Source: Streptococcus equi subsp. equi
GTDB taxonomy: Bacteria; Bacillota; Bacilli; Lactobacillales; Streptococcaceae
Length of the DNA: 64,000 nucleotides
NCBI GenBank assembly: GCA_900637675.1
Contig: LR134389.1
Location: 620,001-684,000, forward strand
Direction of reading: 5' to 3'
Shown: piece after piece, positions 10,292-18,620 of the stretch
Position numbering within the stretch: the stretch's first letter is position 1
Layout: every line of letters begins with the position of its first letter
Made by a program: the position numbers and the translations under genes
The notes under the pieces: generated by a model
Seen by the model: the letters and a program-made list of their open reading frames with translations, nothing else
The model's database searches: none
Told to the model about the DNA's origin: nothing

Positions 10292-10856
10292 TTGGTGGAA
10301 ATGGGCTTTTTTGCTATTATTGGCTTTTAATGCAGCCTTTTTAGCAGTTATTGGAAGTCGTATTATACAAATAAGAGAGCCTAAGTCTGAGCTGATCAAT
10401 CAAAAAGCAGCAAAGAATATTAAAATAGGGACCTTAACAACCACTAAAGAGCAATTAAATGAGGCAGTCGTTAGCTACCTAAAGGATTTTCAGACGGAAA
10501 AAATGACCTATAAGGTGTATGCCACCTCCTCGACCATTCTCTTTGAAGGAACCTATCAGCTCTTAGGATATGAGGTGCCGTTATACATTTATTTTCAGCC
10601 TCATCGCTTAACCAATGGTGCGATACAGCTGCAGGTTCTCTCCTTTTCTGTGGGGACCCTTTCTTTGCCGGAAAAGGACGTTTTGCAATACTTGAAATCC
10701 AGCTATAAGCTGCCAAAATTCGTTGAAGTCTTACCTAAGCAATCGGCTATTATTATCAATCTACAGCAATTGGAAAATGATGCCAACATCTATTTAAAGG
10801 CTCAAAAGATTGATCTTGTCAAGGATGATATTCGATTTGACATCTATAAGAAATGA
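10269..10856 (+). CDS. YpmS family (DUF2140) membrane-associated protein
   Basis: The 195-residue protein has one N-terminal transmembrane segment (WWKWAFLLLLAFNAAFLAVIG in two parts, about residues 8-29) and an extracytoplasmic domain. Length, architecture and position after a GDSL lipase match the YpmS/DUF2140 family of Firmicutes, whose function is not established. It overlaps the preceding gene by 23 bp and ends 20 bp before the hup -35. Confidence 0.78.
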   Translation: MEKKLNLNWWKWAFLLLLAFNAAFLAVIGSRIIQIREPKSELINQKAAKNIKIGTLTTTKEQLNEAVVSYLKDFQTEKMTYKVYATSSTILFEGTYQLLGYEVPLYIYFQPHRLTNGAIQLQVLSFSVGTLSLPEKDVLQYLKSSYKLPKFVEVLPKQSAIIINLQQLENDANIYLKAQKIDLVKDDIRFDIYKK

Positions 10857-10876
10857 GTCTAACTAACGTTTAATAC

Positions 10877-10905
10877 TTGACCTGTGGCTGTTTTTTAGAT
10901 ATGAT
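10877..10905 (+). promoter_or_regulatory. Sigma-A promoter of hup
   Basis: TTGACC at 10877-10882 and TATGAT at 10900-10905 are separated by 17 bp, close to consensus, about 49 nt before the hup start. This fits strong constitutive expression. Confidence 0.75.
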
Positions 10906-10953
10906 AATATCTGTTAAAGCGTTAAGCTTACTAATTATTTGGAGGATTGTTAA

Positions 10954-11229
10954 ATGGCTAACAAACAAGATTTAATCGCAAAGGTTGCAGAAGCAACTGA
11001 GCTTACAAAGAAAGATTCAGCAGCAGCAGTTGACGCTGTCTTTTCTGCAATCGAAGCTTTTCTTGCTGAAGGTGAAAAGGTACAATTAATTGGTTTTGGT
11101 AACTTTGAGGTTCGTGAACGCGCTGCTCGTAAAGGTCGCAACCCACAAACTGGTGAAGAAATTGAAATTGCAGCTTCAAAGGTTCCAGCATTCAAGGCTG
11201 GTAAAGCTCTTAAGGACGCTGTAAAATAA
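10954..11229 (+). CDS. hup: DNA-binding protein HU
   Basis: The 91-residue nucleoid protein HU bends and compacts DNA. The full HU signature is visible: the helical N-terminus ([20 protein letters not shown]), the [21 protein letters not shown] arm (about residues 46-65) and the C-terminal [14 protein letters not shown]. It has its own consensus-like promoter, the RBS GGAGG, and a strong bidirectional terminator. HU is normally the only and essential nucleoid protein of this type in streptococci. Confidence 0.98.
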   Translation: MANKQDLIAKVAEATELTKKDSAAAVDAVFSAIEAFLAEGEKVQLIGFGNFEVRERAARKGRNPQTGEEIEIAASKVPAFKAGKALKDAVK

Positions 11230-11237
11230 TAAATCAA

Positions 11238-11286
11238 AAAAAGCCCTATCTCATTAAGCTGTTTAGCCTGTGAGATAGGGCTTTTT
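11238..11286. terminator. Bidirectional terminator between hup and the SpyA-like gene
   Basis: A 16-bp stem (11238-11253 with 11271-11286) carries AAAAA on one side and TTTTT on the other. It can therefore stop both hup and the convergent toxin gene ending at 11290. Confidence 0.9.
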
Positions 11287-11289
11287 CCA

Positions 11290-12078
11290 TTAAGGAAGGA
11301 GTCTTGTTTCAATAAGTAATCTTGTGTGATCGTCTGAAAGATTAGCGCCAATAATTTCTAATGTGCACTGTCTTGGGAACAAGAGTTCCATTTCATAAGG
11401 ATAAAATGAGTAGGGCTGTACAAAAGCAGCCTGGCTGCCTTGAGGGACCTGAATTCTTAATTCCACTGAGCGATGTGGCATAGCAGCATTTTTGATGGCT
11501 GTAGTACTCATAAAGCCTTGCTTTGTATAATGAGTGCCTGGCTTGATCGCTGATAGGATCTGCGGATCAAAGGTCTTATCATGGTAGTAACGAGCGAGTT
11601 CCTCTTCAGAAGTGCCCAATTCTGTTAAGAATGTTTCATAAACATAGCGATAGACGATGATATTCCAAGGGATGGTTAGCTTATGAGTAGCACTATCAAG
11701 TAAGGCTACAGACTGCTGCAGCTGGGCATCCAACTGGCTGGTATCTCCCATCACCTGTTCTAGGGCTAGGTTAATAGGGCTGGCAGAGGCGTATGTATAC
11801 TGATACATCATCTTTTTTTCTGCTTCTGTAAAGGCTGTTTGAGACCTCCAGCGATTGGTGATAATGTATTTGGTAACATCAGGCTCACTAAATTTATAAT
11901 AAGGCTTAAAGCTATTCCCATAGGGCTCAAAAACAACTGTTTGTCCTTCATCATAAGACTGTGCCTTGATGGTTGAAGGCTGAACGACAAGCAACGATAA
12001 GAAAAATGTAAACAAGCATAGTGTACGAATAGCTATCCTTTGATAAGATAACTTTGCGTTATGATGTTGATGAGTCAT
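11290..12078 (-). CDS. spyA: SpyA-like secreted mono-ADP-ribosyltransferase
   Basis: The 262-residue protein has a signal peptide (hydrophobic core LCLFTFFLSLLVV, about residues 20-32, likely cleaved near IKAQS). The R-S-E triad of arginine-specific ADP-ribosyltransferases is visible: Arg144 in IVYRYVYE, the STT motif at 191-193 in GFMSTTAI, and the biglutamate E229-x-E231 in YPYEMELLF. This matches SpyA of S. pyogenes, which modifies host proteins including vimentin. The gene is monocistronic, convergent with hup, and sits just downstream of an Rgg-MFS pair. The host target here is inferred from the family only. Confidence 0.85.
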   Translation of the reverse strand: MTHQHHNAKLSYQRIAIRTLCLFTFFLSLLVVQPSTIKAQSYDEGQTVVFEPYGNSFKPYYKFSEPDVTKYIITNRWRSQTAFTEAEKKMMYQYTYASASPINLALEQVMGDTSQLDAQLQQSVALLDSATHKLTIPWNIIVYRYVYETFLTELGTSEEELARYYHDKTFDPQILSAIKPGTHYTKQGFMSTTAIKNAAMPHRSVELRIQVPQGSQAAFVQPYSFYPYEMELLFPRQCTLEIIGANLSDDHTRLLIETRLLP

Positions 12079-12304
12079 TTAGCTTTTCCTCCTTTACAGT
12101 AGTGCCAAGAGTGTCATCACCTAATGATGATGTCTGTTGCTAACAGGATTAGCCTTAGTTGAAATGATTACAAACTTCCTTAATGTAACAAACATAATAA
12201 AAATAAATTATTTTTTTATTATATATTAGTTAAGCTCAGATGACAAGCTATTTGATTTTTTTCTGAGATAATGTTACAAGGGATTTCTAACACCAATGAC
12301 TAAC

Positions 12305-13513
12305 TCAGATGAAGGGCTTTTTCTTGGAGGATTGCCTATAGTTACAATAGTAGGCAAGACTGGCAGTCGCCATGATACCTATTCCAATAACAGCAAAGGT
12401 TGCTAGATGAACAGAGGCTGGTATACAGGTCATGATGGTAGTTGCCAGTGGCATTAAGAGAATAGCAGTTGTGACGATTGAGCTAAAGACTCGTCCTAGC
12501 AATGCCTCAGGAACTTTTTTTTGAACGATAGAAAAGAAGTGAATGTTAAAGATTGTTAAAAAGCATTCAAACCATAAATTCCCAAGGGCAATCACAATGA
12601 CTGGAAGCTTCAAGAGAGCCATAGCTGTTATTAGAAGCATCCCTAGGCCACTAAGGCCTAGGGATAGGAGTAAGCTTTGCTGATTATTTTTAAAGAGCTT
12701 GTTAGCCATAAAAGCTCCTAAGATAGCCCCTAAAGCTCCCATCGAAAGAAGACTAGCATAGCTTGATTGGCTGCCTAGCAGCTGATTCGAAAAAGGAATT
12801 AAATAATTGAAAGCAGCAATAAAGAAATTCACAAGAGAAGCAATAATCAACAAAGAAAAAATGTCATTGTCATGGTAGATGAATTGCAGCCCCTCCTTAA
12901 TATCTGTTAAAAGCTGAAGCCTATTGCCTTGGCTGCTCTGTTTAGTGATGTGCCTTTCTTTGTCCTTGATTGTATATAGACATAGAAAGGACAATAGAAA
13001 GCTAATGCTATCTAGAGCCAAGGCTGTTTTGATGCCAAAGCAATCCATCACTAAAAAAGCAAGCATTGGTGAGGAAATACTGATGATTTGAGATACGATT
13101 TCTAGCTGAGCATTGAAATGAACAAGTCTTTCTGTTTCAACTAGTGTGACCACATAGGCTCGAAAAGCAGTTCCAGAGAAGGCATACGATATTGCTAAAA
13201 GAGCATTAACAGTGATAAGCCCATAAAGCATGATAGTAGGGTTAGCTATCAGGGCTAAAAGTCCGCAGCTGATAGCTCCGATAGCATCTGTCCACAATAA
13301 CAATTGTCGTCGTTTATAACGATCAGCAATGGCGCCACCGATAGGATTTAAGATGAGTGAAATAAGGCCTTCAGCTAGCTGATAATAACCCAAATATTGT
13401 CGGCCAGTTGCTCCGAGTCCAGCAATCCCGCTGCTGTTGCTGTAGTCGTAAACAGTATTGCCTATTTTGTTAATAGCTCGACTTGCGAGCAGCTGGTAGT
13501 CGTTTTTGCGCAT
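12305..13513 (-). CDS. Major facilitator superfamily efflux transporter
   Basis: The 402-residue protein has about 12 hydrophobic segments and a motif-A-like loop GGAIADRYKRRQ near residue 58 between helices 2 and 3, typical of drug/H+ antiporter-type MFS proteins. It begins 55 bp after the rgg stop on the same strand, so the regulator and transporter are probably co-transcribed. The substrate is unknown; an Rgg partner suggests export of a peptide or small inhibitor, but this is a guess from context. Confidence 0.85.
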   Translation of the reverse strand: MRKNDYQLLASRAINKIGNTVYDYSNSSGIAGLGATGRQYLGYYQLAEGLISLILNPIGGAIADRYKRRQLLLWTDAIGAISCGLLALIANPTIMLYGLITVNALLAISYAFSGTAFRAYVVTLVETERLVHFNAQLEIVSQIISISSPMLAFLVMDCFGIKTALALDSISFLLSFLCLYTIKDKERHITKQSSQGNRLQLLTDIKEGLQFIYHDNDIFSLLIIASLVNFFIAAFNYLIPFSNQLLGSQSSYASLLSMGALGAILGAFMANKLFKNNQQSLLLSLGLSGLGMLLITAMALLKLPVIVIALGNLWFECFLTIFNIHFFSIVQKKVPEALLGRVFSSIVTTAILLMPLATTIMTCIPASVHLATFAVIGIGIMATASLAYYCNYRQSSKKKPFI

Positions 13514-13567
13514 GATAAAACCTCCAAAAGATTATGTGGTTTTATTATAAATCAGTTTTTTAGGGTC

Positions 13568-14461
13568 TTATGTTTTTTTGCAAATAAGGCTAGAGGAGGC
13601 TACAAATCTTTCAAAATCCTTTTGGTAATTGTGCGCTAGGTGAGGACAATCCAGGCTCTCAAAAATGGAAATAGCAGTAGTCATATCCTTAATGCCAGAC
13701 AAACACTGTCCTCTTTGGTAGTCCTCTAAGCCCTTTAAAAATAAAAAGATGGTTTTTTCATATAGCTTGGTTTCATTATTGAGTAGGGCTAGTATCTGCT
13801 TTTGATAATAGCGCGCATAGTCAAGCTGATGTCGGTGGATACAGGTTTCCCAAATATTGAGAAGGGTGATGGTAACCAAATGCTTATTGGTTGAAATGCT
13901 TTCGTAGTAGGTATGATTGTTTAGAATTTCCTTTCCCATTTTATCTAATAAGGGAATATCAATAAAAAGATAGAGATTTCCAATTAAAATCAGCTCATAG
14001 ATATGCCAGCTTTCAGTCCTAAAAAGGTAGTCAGTGACCTCATCAAGATAAGCCTTAGGAAAAGGAATGCTAGGATTGCATTTACAGATAAAGCCTTGGA
14101 GTAGAATGCTGTTTAAATAGTAACGATTGGTATCAGGATCAGCTTGGTGCTTTGCCAATTCCTGCTTTTGCAGCTGCTTGAATCCCTCAATATCGCGTGC
14201 ATATTCCAGCTTGATCAGCTGCGACATGAATTGAATTTGCTCTGTCTGTTTGAAGTTGGCAGCTATGTCCATAAATTCGCTGATTTCCACTTGCATGCTG
14301 TCTAAAGCTGTTAAAAACTTTGTTACTGATAGATCAGATTCGCCGCGTTCAAAGCGGGATAACTGAGACAAGGACACGTCTTTACTGGCAAGCTGCTGTA
14401 AGGTGATATTTCTGTTTTGTCTAATGCTGCGAAATGCTTTTCCCAACTGATGATTAGTCAT
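13568..14461 (-). CDS. Rgg/GadR/MutR family transcriptional regulator
   Basis: The 297-residue protein has an N-terminal XRE helix-turn-helix (LGKAFRSIRQNRNITLQQLASKDVSLSQLSRFERGESDLS, seen in pieces over residues 5-45) and a C-terminal TPR-like helical domain of the Rgg class. The ATG at 14461 is preceded by GGAGG; an in-frame start at 14599 would add 46 non-family residues. Rgg proteins often answer to small hydrophobic peptides, but no convincing SHP gene was seen nearby. Its likely targets are itself and the adjacent MFS gene, and possibly the toxin gene beyond. Confidence 0.88.
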   Translation of the reverse strand: MTNHQLGKAFRSIRQNRNITLQQLASKDVSLSQLSRFERGESDLSVTKFLTALDSMQVEISEFMDIAANFKQTEQIQFMSQLIKLEYARDIEGFKQLQKQELAKHQADPDTNRYYLNSILLQGFICKCNPSIPFPKAYLDEVTDYLFRTESWHIYELILIGNLYLFIDIPLLDKMGKEILNNHTYYESISTNKHLVTITLLNIWETCIHRHQLDYARYYQKQILALLNNETKLYEKTIFLFLKGLEDYQRGQCLSGIKDMTTAISIFESLDCPHLAHNYQKDFERFVASSSLICKKT

Positions 14462-14767
14462 ATTTTTTCCTCCTCTAATGAGTATATCATGTAAGGCTTC
14501 TGTTGCTGTATTTTCCCGTATGTGCAAACCTTGAAACTTGTCTGCTGCCGCCACAAAGGCATGAAAACATTTACACTTTTTGATAGCTATTTTTATCATT
14601 GATGTAGTCTTTTTCGCAACATTTGTACGGGATCATCAGATTAAAATTAAGAAACTGATGATGTGACACTGTAAACATGCTAAAAATATGTTGAACAATG
14701 CCTGTAGCTGGAAAATGGGTACATGTATTTTCTTCATGCCTGCGTCGTGACCTGCTGCTATTAAAGC

Positions 14768-14796
14768 TTGCTTGAAAGGGAAAAAGAGCTTATAAT
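14768..14796 (+). promoter_or_regulatory. Promoter of the 57-codon membrane-protein gene
   Basis: TTGCTT at 14768-14773 and a consensus TATAAT at 14791-14796 are 17 bp apart, 34 nt before the small ORF. Confidence 0.65.
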
Positions 14797-14829
14797 AGCA
14801 GTGAGAACATTAAAAATGAAAGTAGAGAT

Positions 14830-15003
14830 ATGCCAATAATTGTTATCCTTGGACTTGCTATCTTTTCGGTGGTTAAGGTCATTATTTTTCTATGCTTTTA
14901 TAAAGCATTTGAGAAAAAACAACTAAAGAAGCTAGAACAGGATCAAAAAGAAACCAAGCAGGCGATTGACCAAGAGGAGTCAAAAAAAGCCTTTCCCTTT
15001 TAA
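14830..15003 (+). CDS. Small single-pass membrane protein, function unknown
   Basis: A 57-codon ORF encodes an N-terminal transmembrane helix (PIIVILGLAIFSVVKVIIF, residues 2-20) followed by a lysine/glutamine/glutamate-rich cytosolic tail with coiled-coil character (KKQLKKLEQDQKETKQ). It has a good sigma-A promoter upstream and a strong terminator straight after the stop, so it is a complete transcription unit. The RBS is weak (GAGAT). It lies between the divergently oriented rgg and the convergent pyrD. I do not recognise a family. Confidence 0.65.
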   Translation: MPIIVILGLAIFSVVKVIIFLCFYKAFEKKQLKKLEQDQKETKQAIDQEESKKAFPF

Positions 15004-15014
15004 CATAAAGCTAG

Positions 15015-15047
15015 AAAAAGTCTGAGACCTTTCGTCTCAGACTTTTT
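15015..15047. terminator. Bidirectional terminator between the small membrane-protein gene and pyrD
   Basis: A 14-bp perfect stem (AAAAAGTCTGAGAC at 15015-15028, GTCTCAGACTTTTT at 15034-15047) with a 5-nt loop ends in T/A tracts on both sides. Confidence 0.92.
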
Positions 15048-15983
15048 TTAAGGCTTATATTGTAATTGACCACGAAAATCGTCTAGTGTCTGGTAGCCCT
15101 TTTCAGCCATAATGTCTTGTAGCTCCTTAGTGATACGCTTAAAAATAGCTGGACCTTCCTGGTGCAGTGCTGTTCCAATTTGTACCATAGCTGCGCCGCA
15201 TAGGATATGCTCAAAGGCATCACGTCCTGTTTTGACACCGCCTGTGCCAATGATCTGAATAGAAGAGTTAAGCCGTTGGTAAAAGGCATGAACATTAGCC
15301 AGGGCAGTTGGCTTGATGTAATCACCACCAATACCACCAAAGCCGTTTTTAGGCTTGATGACGACCTGCTCATCATCAATAACCAAGCCATTGCCAATGG
15401 AATTAACACAGTTGGCAAAGGCTAAGGGGTATTGATTGAAAATGGCTGCGGCTTGGTCAAAATGGACAATATCAAAATAAGGAGGTAGCTTGATGCCTAG
15501 AGGCTTGGTGTAATAGGAAAAGATCTTTTTTAGGAGCTGATCTGTGGCTTCAAAGTCATAGGCCAGCTGAGGCTTACCTGGGACATTAGGGCACGACAGG
15601 TTTAGCTCGACAAGTCCTTGATAATCAGAGGCCTGAATAGCTTTTAGGATAGTCTCGGTTTCTTCAGCAGACATGCCCACAACAGATAAAAAGTGGTGCT
15701 TGCTTGCTTGATCCTTTTGCATTTCTGTGACAATATCTAAATAATACTGGTAGCCATGATTAGGAAGTCCCATTGAATTGATTGAGCCAAGTGCTGTATC
15801 TGCATAGCGAGGCTCAGGGTTGCCCTGTCGAGGGGCTAGAGTACCTGTTTTTGTCACAAAGGACCCAGCCTCAGAGGCCTCAATGGCTAGCAGCTCTTCC
15901 TTGGTCATGCAATACACTCCAGCAGCGTTCATCAGGCAATTATTAAAGGCAAATGTAGCGATTTTTGTGGCAGTAGAAACCAT
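15048..15983 (-). CDS. pyrD: Dihydroorotate dehydrogenase, class 1A
   Basis: The 311-residue cytosolic FMN enzyme oxidises dihydroorotate to orotate with fumarate (class 1A). Conserved segments include [13 protein letters not shown] near residue 18, the active-site cysteine loop [11 protein letters not shown] near 130, and the FMN phosphate-binding [21 protein letters not shown] near 245. The ATG at 15983 has GGAGG upstream; longer in-frame starts are not family-like. No other pyr genes adjoin it, as is usual for the 1A enzyme in streptococci. Confidence 0.95.
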   Translation of the reverse strand: MVSTATKIATFAFNNCLMNAAGVYCMTKEELLAIEASEAGSFVTKTGTLAPRQGNPEPRYADTALGSINSMGLPNHGYQYYLDIVTEMQKDQASKHHFLSVVGMSAEETETILKAIQASDYQGLVELNLSCPNVPGKPQLAYDFEATDQLLKKIFSYYTKPLGIKLPPYFDIVHFDQAAAIFNQYPLAFANCVNSIGNGLVIDDEQVVIKPKNGFGGIGGDYIKPTALANVHAFYQRLNSSIQIIGTGGVKTGRDAFEHILCGAAMVQIGTALHQEGPAIFKRITKELQDIMAEKGYQTLDDFRGQLQYKP

Positions 15984-16224
15984 GTTTTCCTCCATTTTTA
16001 GACAAATTTTTTCTATTCTATCACTAGGGCATGAGAATAGCAAGGCATTTTTGCAAAATACTTGCTTGAAGGCTTTCTTTTGTGAGGTTTTAGCGTTTTT
16101 CATGATATTAACAAAATGATTTTCAATAAAGAGAGGAATAGACTAGCTTTTTTGACCTATTTTTGTAAAATAGGAGTTGTAAAAAGGCAAGAAGCCTTTA
16201 AACTTAATAAGGAGATATTAACTA

Positions 16225-16920
16225 ATGGTAAAATTGGTTTTCGCTCGTCATGGTGAGTCAGAATGGAACAAAGCAAACCTTTTCACTGGTTGGGCTGACG
16301 TTGATTTGTCCGAAAAGGGAACACAGCAGGCTATTGATGCTGGAAAATTGATCAAGGAAGCTGGTATTGCATTTGATCTTGCCTTTACATCTGTGCTTAA
16401 GCGTGCTATCAAGACAACTAATCTTGCACTTGAGTATTCTGATCAGCTTTGGGTACCTGTTGAAAAATCATGGCGCTTGAACGAGCGTCACTATGGTGGC
16501 TTGACTGGTAAAAACAAGGCAGAAGCAGCTGAGCAATTTGGTGATGAGCAGGTTCATATCTGGCGCCGTTCATACGATGTGTTGCCTCCTGATATGGCTA
16601 AAGATGATGAGCATTCAGCACATACTGATCGTCGTTACGCTCATCTTGATCATTCTGTTATTCCAGATGCAGAAAACCTGAAGGTAACACTAGAGCGTGC
16701 CCTTCCTTTCTGGGAAGATAAGATTGCACCAGCCTTAGTTGATGGTAAAAATGTTTTTGTTGGAGCACATGGTAACTCTATTCGTGCCCTTGTCAAACAC
16801 ATCAAGCAATTATCAGATGACGAGATTATGAATGTGGAAATCCCGAACTTCCCACCGCTTGTGTTTGAATTTGATGACAAGCTAAATCTTACTGCTGAGT
16901 ACTACCTCGGTGGTGAATAA
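16225..16920 (+). CDS. gpmA: 2,3-bisphosphoglycerate-dependent phosphoglycerate mutase
   Basis: The 231-residue glycolytic enzyme interconverts 3- and 2-phosphoglycerate. The phosphohistidine motif [20 protein letters not shown] is at the N-terminus, and the second catalytic histidine is in [12 protein letters not shown] near residue 180. RBS AAGGAG lies 10 nt upstream. Codon use is strongly biased, as expected for a highly expressed glycolytic gene. It is a single gene followed by its own terminator. Confidence 0.97.
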   Translation: MVKLVFARHGESEWNKANLFTGWADVDLSEKGTQQAIDAGKLIKEAGIAFDLAFTSVLKRAIKTTNLALEYSDQLWVPVEKSWRLNERHYGGLTGKNKAEAAEQFGDEQVHIWRRSYDVLPPDMAKDDEHSAHTDRRYAHLDHSVIPDAENLKVTLERALPFWEDKIAPALVDGKNVFVGAHGNSIRALVKHIKQLSDDEIMNVEIPNFPPLVFEFDDKLNLTAEYYLGGE

Positions 16921-16929
16921 TGCTGTGAG

Positions 16930-16954
16930 GCCAGACCTAGCTCTGGCTTTTTTT
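16930..16954 (+). terminator. gpmA terminator
   Basis: GCCAGA (16930-16935) pairs with TCTGGC (16942-16947), followed by a run of seven T. Confidence 0.8.
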
Positions 16955-17028
16955 GTTATGTGATAAAAAAGGCGTTTCCAACAGAAATGTGATATGATAG
17001 TTAAAAAGTGGTAAAAGAAGGGAATCTT

Positions 17029-17550
17029 ATGAAAGTAAAGGAACGCCGAGAAGCTATTACAGATAGGTTAAGCCAAGCACAAGAAGCCATCTCAGCAACT
17101 AGCTTAGCCAAGGCATTGGGAGTTAGTCGTCAGGTGATTGTCGGAGACATTGCCTTACTTAGGGCGCAGCAGCTTGACATTATTTCAACACCAAAGGGAT
17201 ATATCCTGTCAAATGCTTTGTTTAGTCATCACTATTCTGCTAGAATTGTTTGCCAGCATGGACCTGAGCAGACAAGGCAGGAGTTGGAGTTGATATTAGC
17301 ACATGATGGCATTGTGACCAATGTGGAGGTAGAGCACCCTATTTATGGCATGCTGACAGCACCGCTTAACATTAAAAGCTCAGCTGATATCAATAACTTT
17401 ATTGAAAAGCTCGGAGCCTCTAAGGCAGAATTATTGTCGTCTTTGACAGAGGGTCTGCACACTCACCTTTTGTCCTGCCCTGATCAGGAGGCATTTGAAG
17501 AGATCAAGAGAGATCTAGCAGCTGCAGGCATTCTCTATGGTGAACAATAA
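17029..17550 (+). CDS. niaR: NiaR-type niacin-responsive transcriptional repressor
   Basis: The 173-residue protein has an N-terminal HTH_11 domain (MKVKERREAITDRLSQ..LAKALGVSRQVIVGDIALLR, residues 1-52) and a C-terminal 3H domain with conserved histidines (VEHPIYGML near 107, LHTHLLSCP near 143). NiaR binds nicotinic acid and represses niacin salvage and transport genes. It lies upstream of niaX, whose promoter carries a GACA-N2-TGTC dyad at 17895, so the regulator-target pair is local. The ATG at 17029 follows GAAGGG; an in-frame GTG at 17008 is less likely. Confidence 0.9.
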   Translation: MKVKERREAITDRLSQAQEAISATSLAKALGVSRQVIVGDIALLRAQQLDIISTPKGYILSNALFSHHYSARIVCQHGPEQTRQELELILAHDGIVTNVEVEHPIYGMLTAPLNIKSSADINNFIEKLGASKAELLSSLTEGLHTHLLSCPDQEAFEEIKRDLAAAGILYGEQ

Positions 17551-17892
17551 TCTGATAGCAGCTGGCTTCACAGGGATTTAGTCTTGGCTTGATAGCCAAT
17601 GTCCCTCTTTTGTCGTAGGTGATAGGGACCGCAGGACAGCTCCTAGATGCTGAGGCCAAAGTCTTGTGGCTGGGCCTCAAATGAGGTTAAAAGGGAAGGA
17701 AGCTGCTATGGTTATGGTGAAAGGGCTAGATTTACCCTTACTTTTTTGCTAGGATAATCTTTTATGCTGTTAGGCCGCAGGGCTTGGTGCTGCAATGGCT
17801 GAGATGTGTCTGTCTTTTGTCTTAGCTTTTGGTGCTTGAGAAGGGCTGGGATTGAGCTTATGCTGTGGTTGTTTTTTGATTTGCTAGGTGTC
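17551..17892. other. Long gene-free interval between niaR and niaX
   Basis: No convincing gene is visible. Near the start is a hairpin that may end niaR: AGGGA (17572) with TCCCT (17602) outside TTGGC (17584) with GCCAA (17595), followed by CTTTTG. The remainder is non-repetitive and lacks a good ORF with an RBS; a 74-codon frame at 17806 overlaps the niaX promoter and looks like chance. Confidence 0.5.
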
Positions 17893-17921
17893 TTGACATC
17901 TGTCGCGTTTTTGGTTATACT
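17893..17921 (+). promoter_or_regulatory. niaX promoter with NiaR operator
   Basis: A consensus TTGACA (17893-17898) and TATACT (17916-17921) are 17 bp apart. The -35 overlaps the dyad GACATCTGTC (17895-17904), which fits the GACA-N2-TGTC core known for NiaR operators. Repressor binding there would block RNA polymerase. Confidence 0.78.
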
Positions 17922-17944
17922 AACGACTAGTAAAAGGAGATATT

Positions 17945-18483
17945 ATGACCAAAAAACCAACACAACTGATTGCCTACTCTTCTATTTTGGTGGCCTTTGC
18001 CATCTTGATTCCGATGATAATGCCCATTAAGCTTATTATTGGCCCGGCTTCCTTTACCCTAGCTAGTCATCTGCCCTTGTTTTTAGCCATATTTATATCC
18101 ATTCCGGTAGCGATCTTGGTGGGGATAGGAACAGGTCTGGGCTTTTTGCTAGCAGGATTTCCTATGATTATTGTTATGCGAGCCTTCTCACACGTGCTTT
18201 TTGCAGCTATTGCGGCTTTTATGCTCAAAAGGCAGCCTAAATGGCTGGAAACACCGTTAAGAACCTTTGTTTTTGGGATTATAGCAAATGTGATTCATGG
18301 CCTAGCAGAGTTTTAGTGGTTTATCTGATGACAGCAACAGCAGCAACTGATCTTTCTTATTTTTGGTCAATGCTAATGCTTGTTGGCTTTGGGTCTTTGC
18401 TGCATGGTATGGTGGATTTTTATCTAGCCTTATTTATCTGGCGCTTCTTAAGGCAGAAGGGTCATCTATCAGTGACAAGCTAG
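17945..18483 (+). pseudogene. niaX: NiaX niacin ECF transporter S component, frameshifted
   Basis: The family is the substrate-binding membrane subunit of an ECF vitamin transporter. The first frame gives MTKKPTQLIAYSSILVAFAI and several membrane helices, ending early at HGLAEF (stop 18314). The continuation LVVYLMTATAATDLSYFW to the C-terminal FIWRFLRQKGH is in the next frame. Four Ts at 18311-18314 stand where five are needed, a one-base loss. It has an intact promoter, a NiaR operator and a good RBS (AAAAGGAG). It could be a recent inactivation or a base-call error. Confidence 0.82.
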
Positions 18484-18543
18484 GATTTCTGTGAGTATTT
18501 ATGTTTTAGTAGCCAAGGCTGTTACAGGCTGAGGCTCTTTTTC

Positions 18544-18580
18544 TGAAAGCGCTTGCATTTTTTTGAAAAAATGCTATACT
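18544..18580 (+). promoter_or_regulatory. Promoter with CcpA cre site upstream of the formate/nitrite channel gene
   Basis: TTGCAT (18553-18558) and the extended -10 TGCTATACT (18572-18580) are 16 bp apart. TGAAAGCGCTTGCA at 18544-18557 matches the cre consensus TGNAARCGNWWNCA at every position and overlaps the -35, so catabolite repression by CcpA is expected. Confidence 0.82.
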
Positions 18581-18620
18581 AAAGAGTGCGTTTGTAAATA
18601 TACTAACAAAAGGAGATGTC

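Noticed and set aside
13568..14599. Rgg start at 14599, giving a 343-residue protein
   Set aside because: The extra 46 residues are not family-like, and the ATG at 14461 has a strong GGAGG site and the canonical HTH start.
14600..14830. Search for a short hydrophobic peptide (SHP) gene next to rgg
   Set aside because: Short ATG frames here encode polar or very short peptides without the hydrophobic, positively charged N-terminus of SHPs.
17806..18030. 74-codon ORF upstream of niaX
   Set aside because: It covers the niaX promoter and NiaR operator and runs into niaX in another frame; no RBS.
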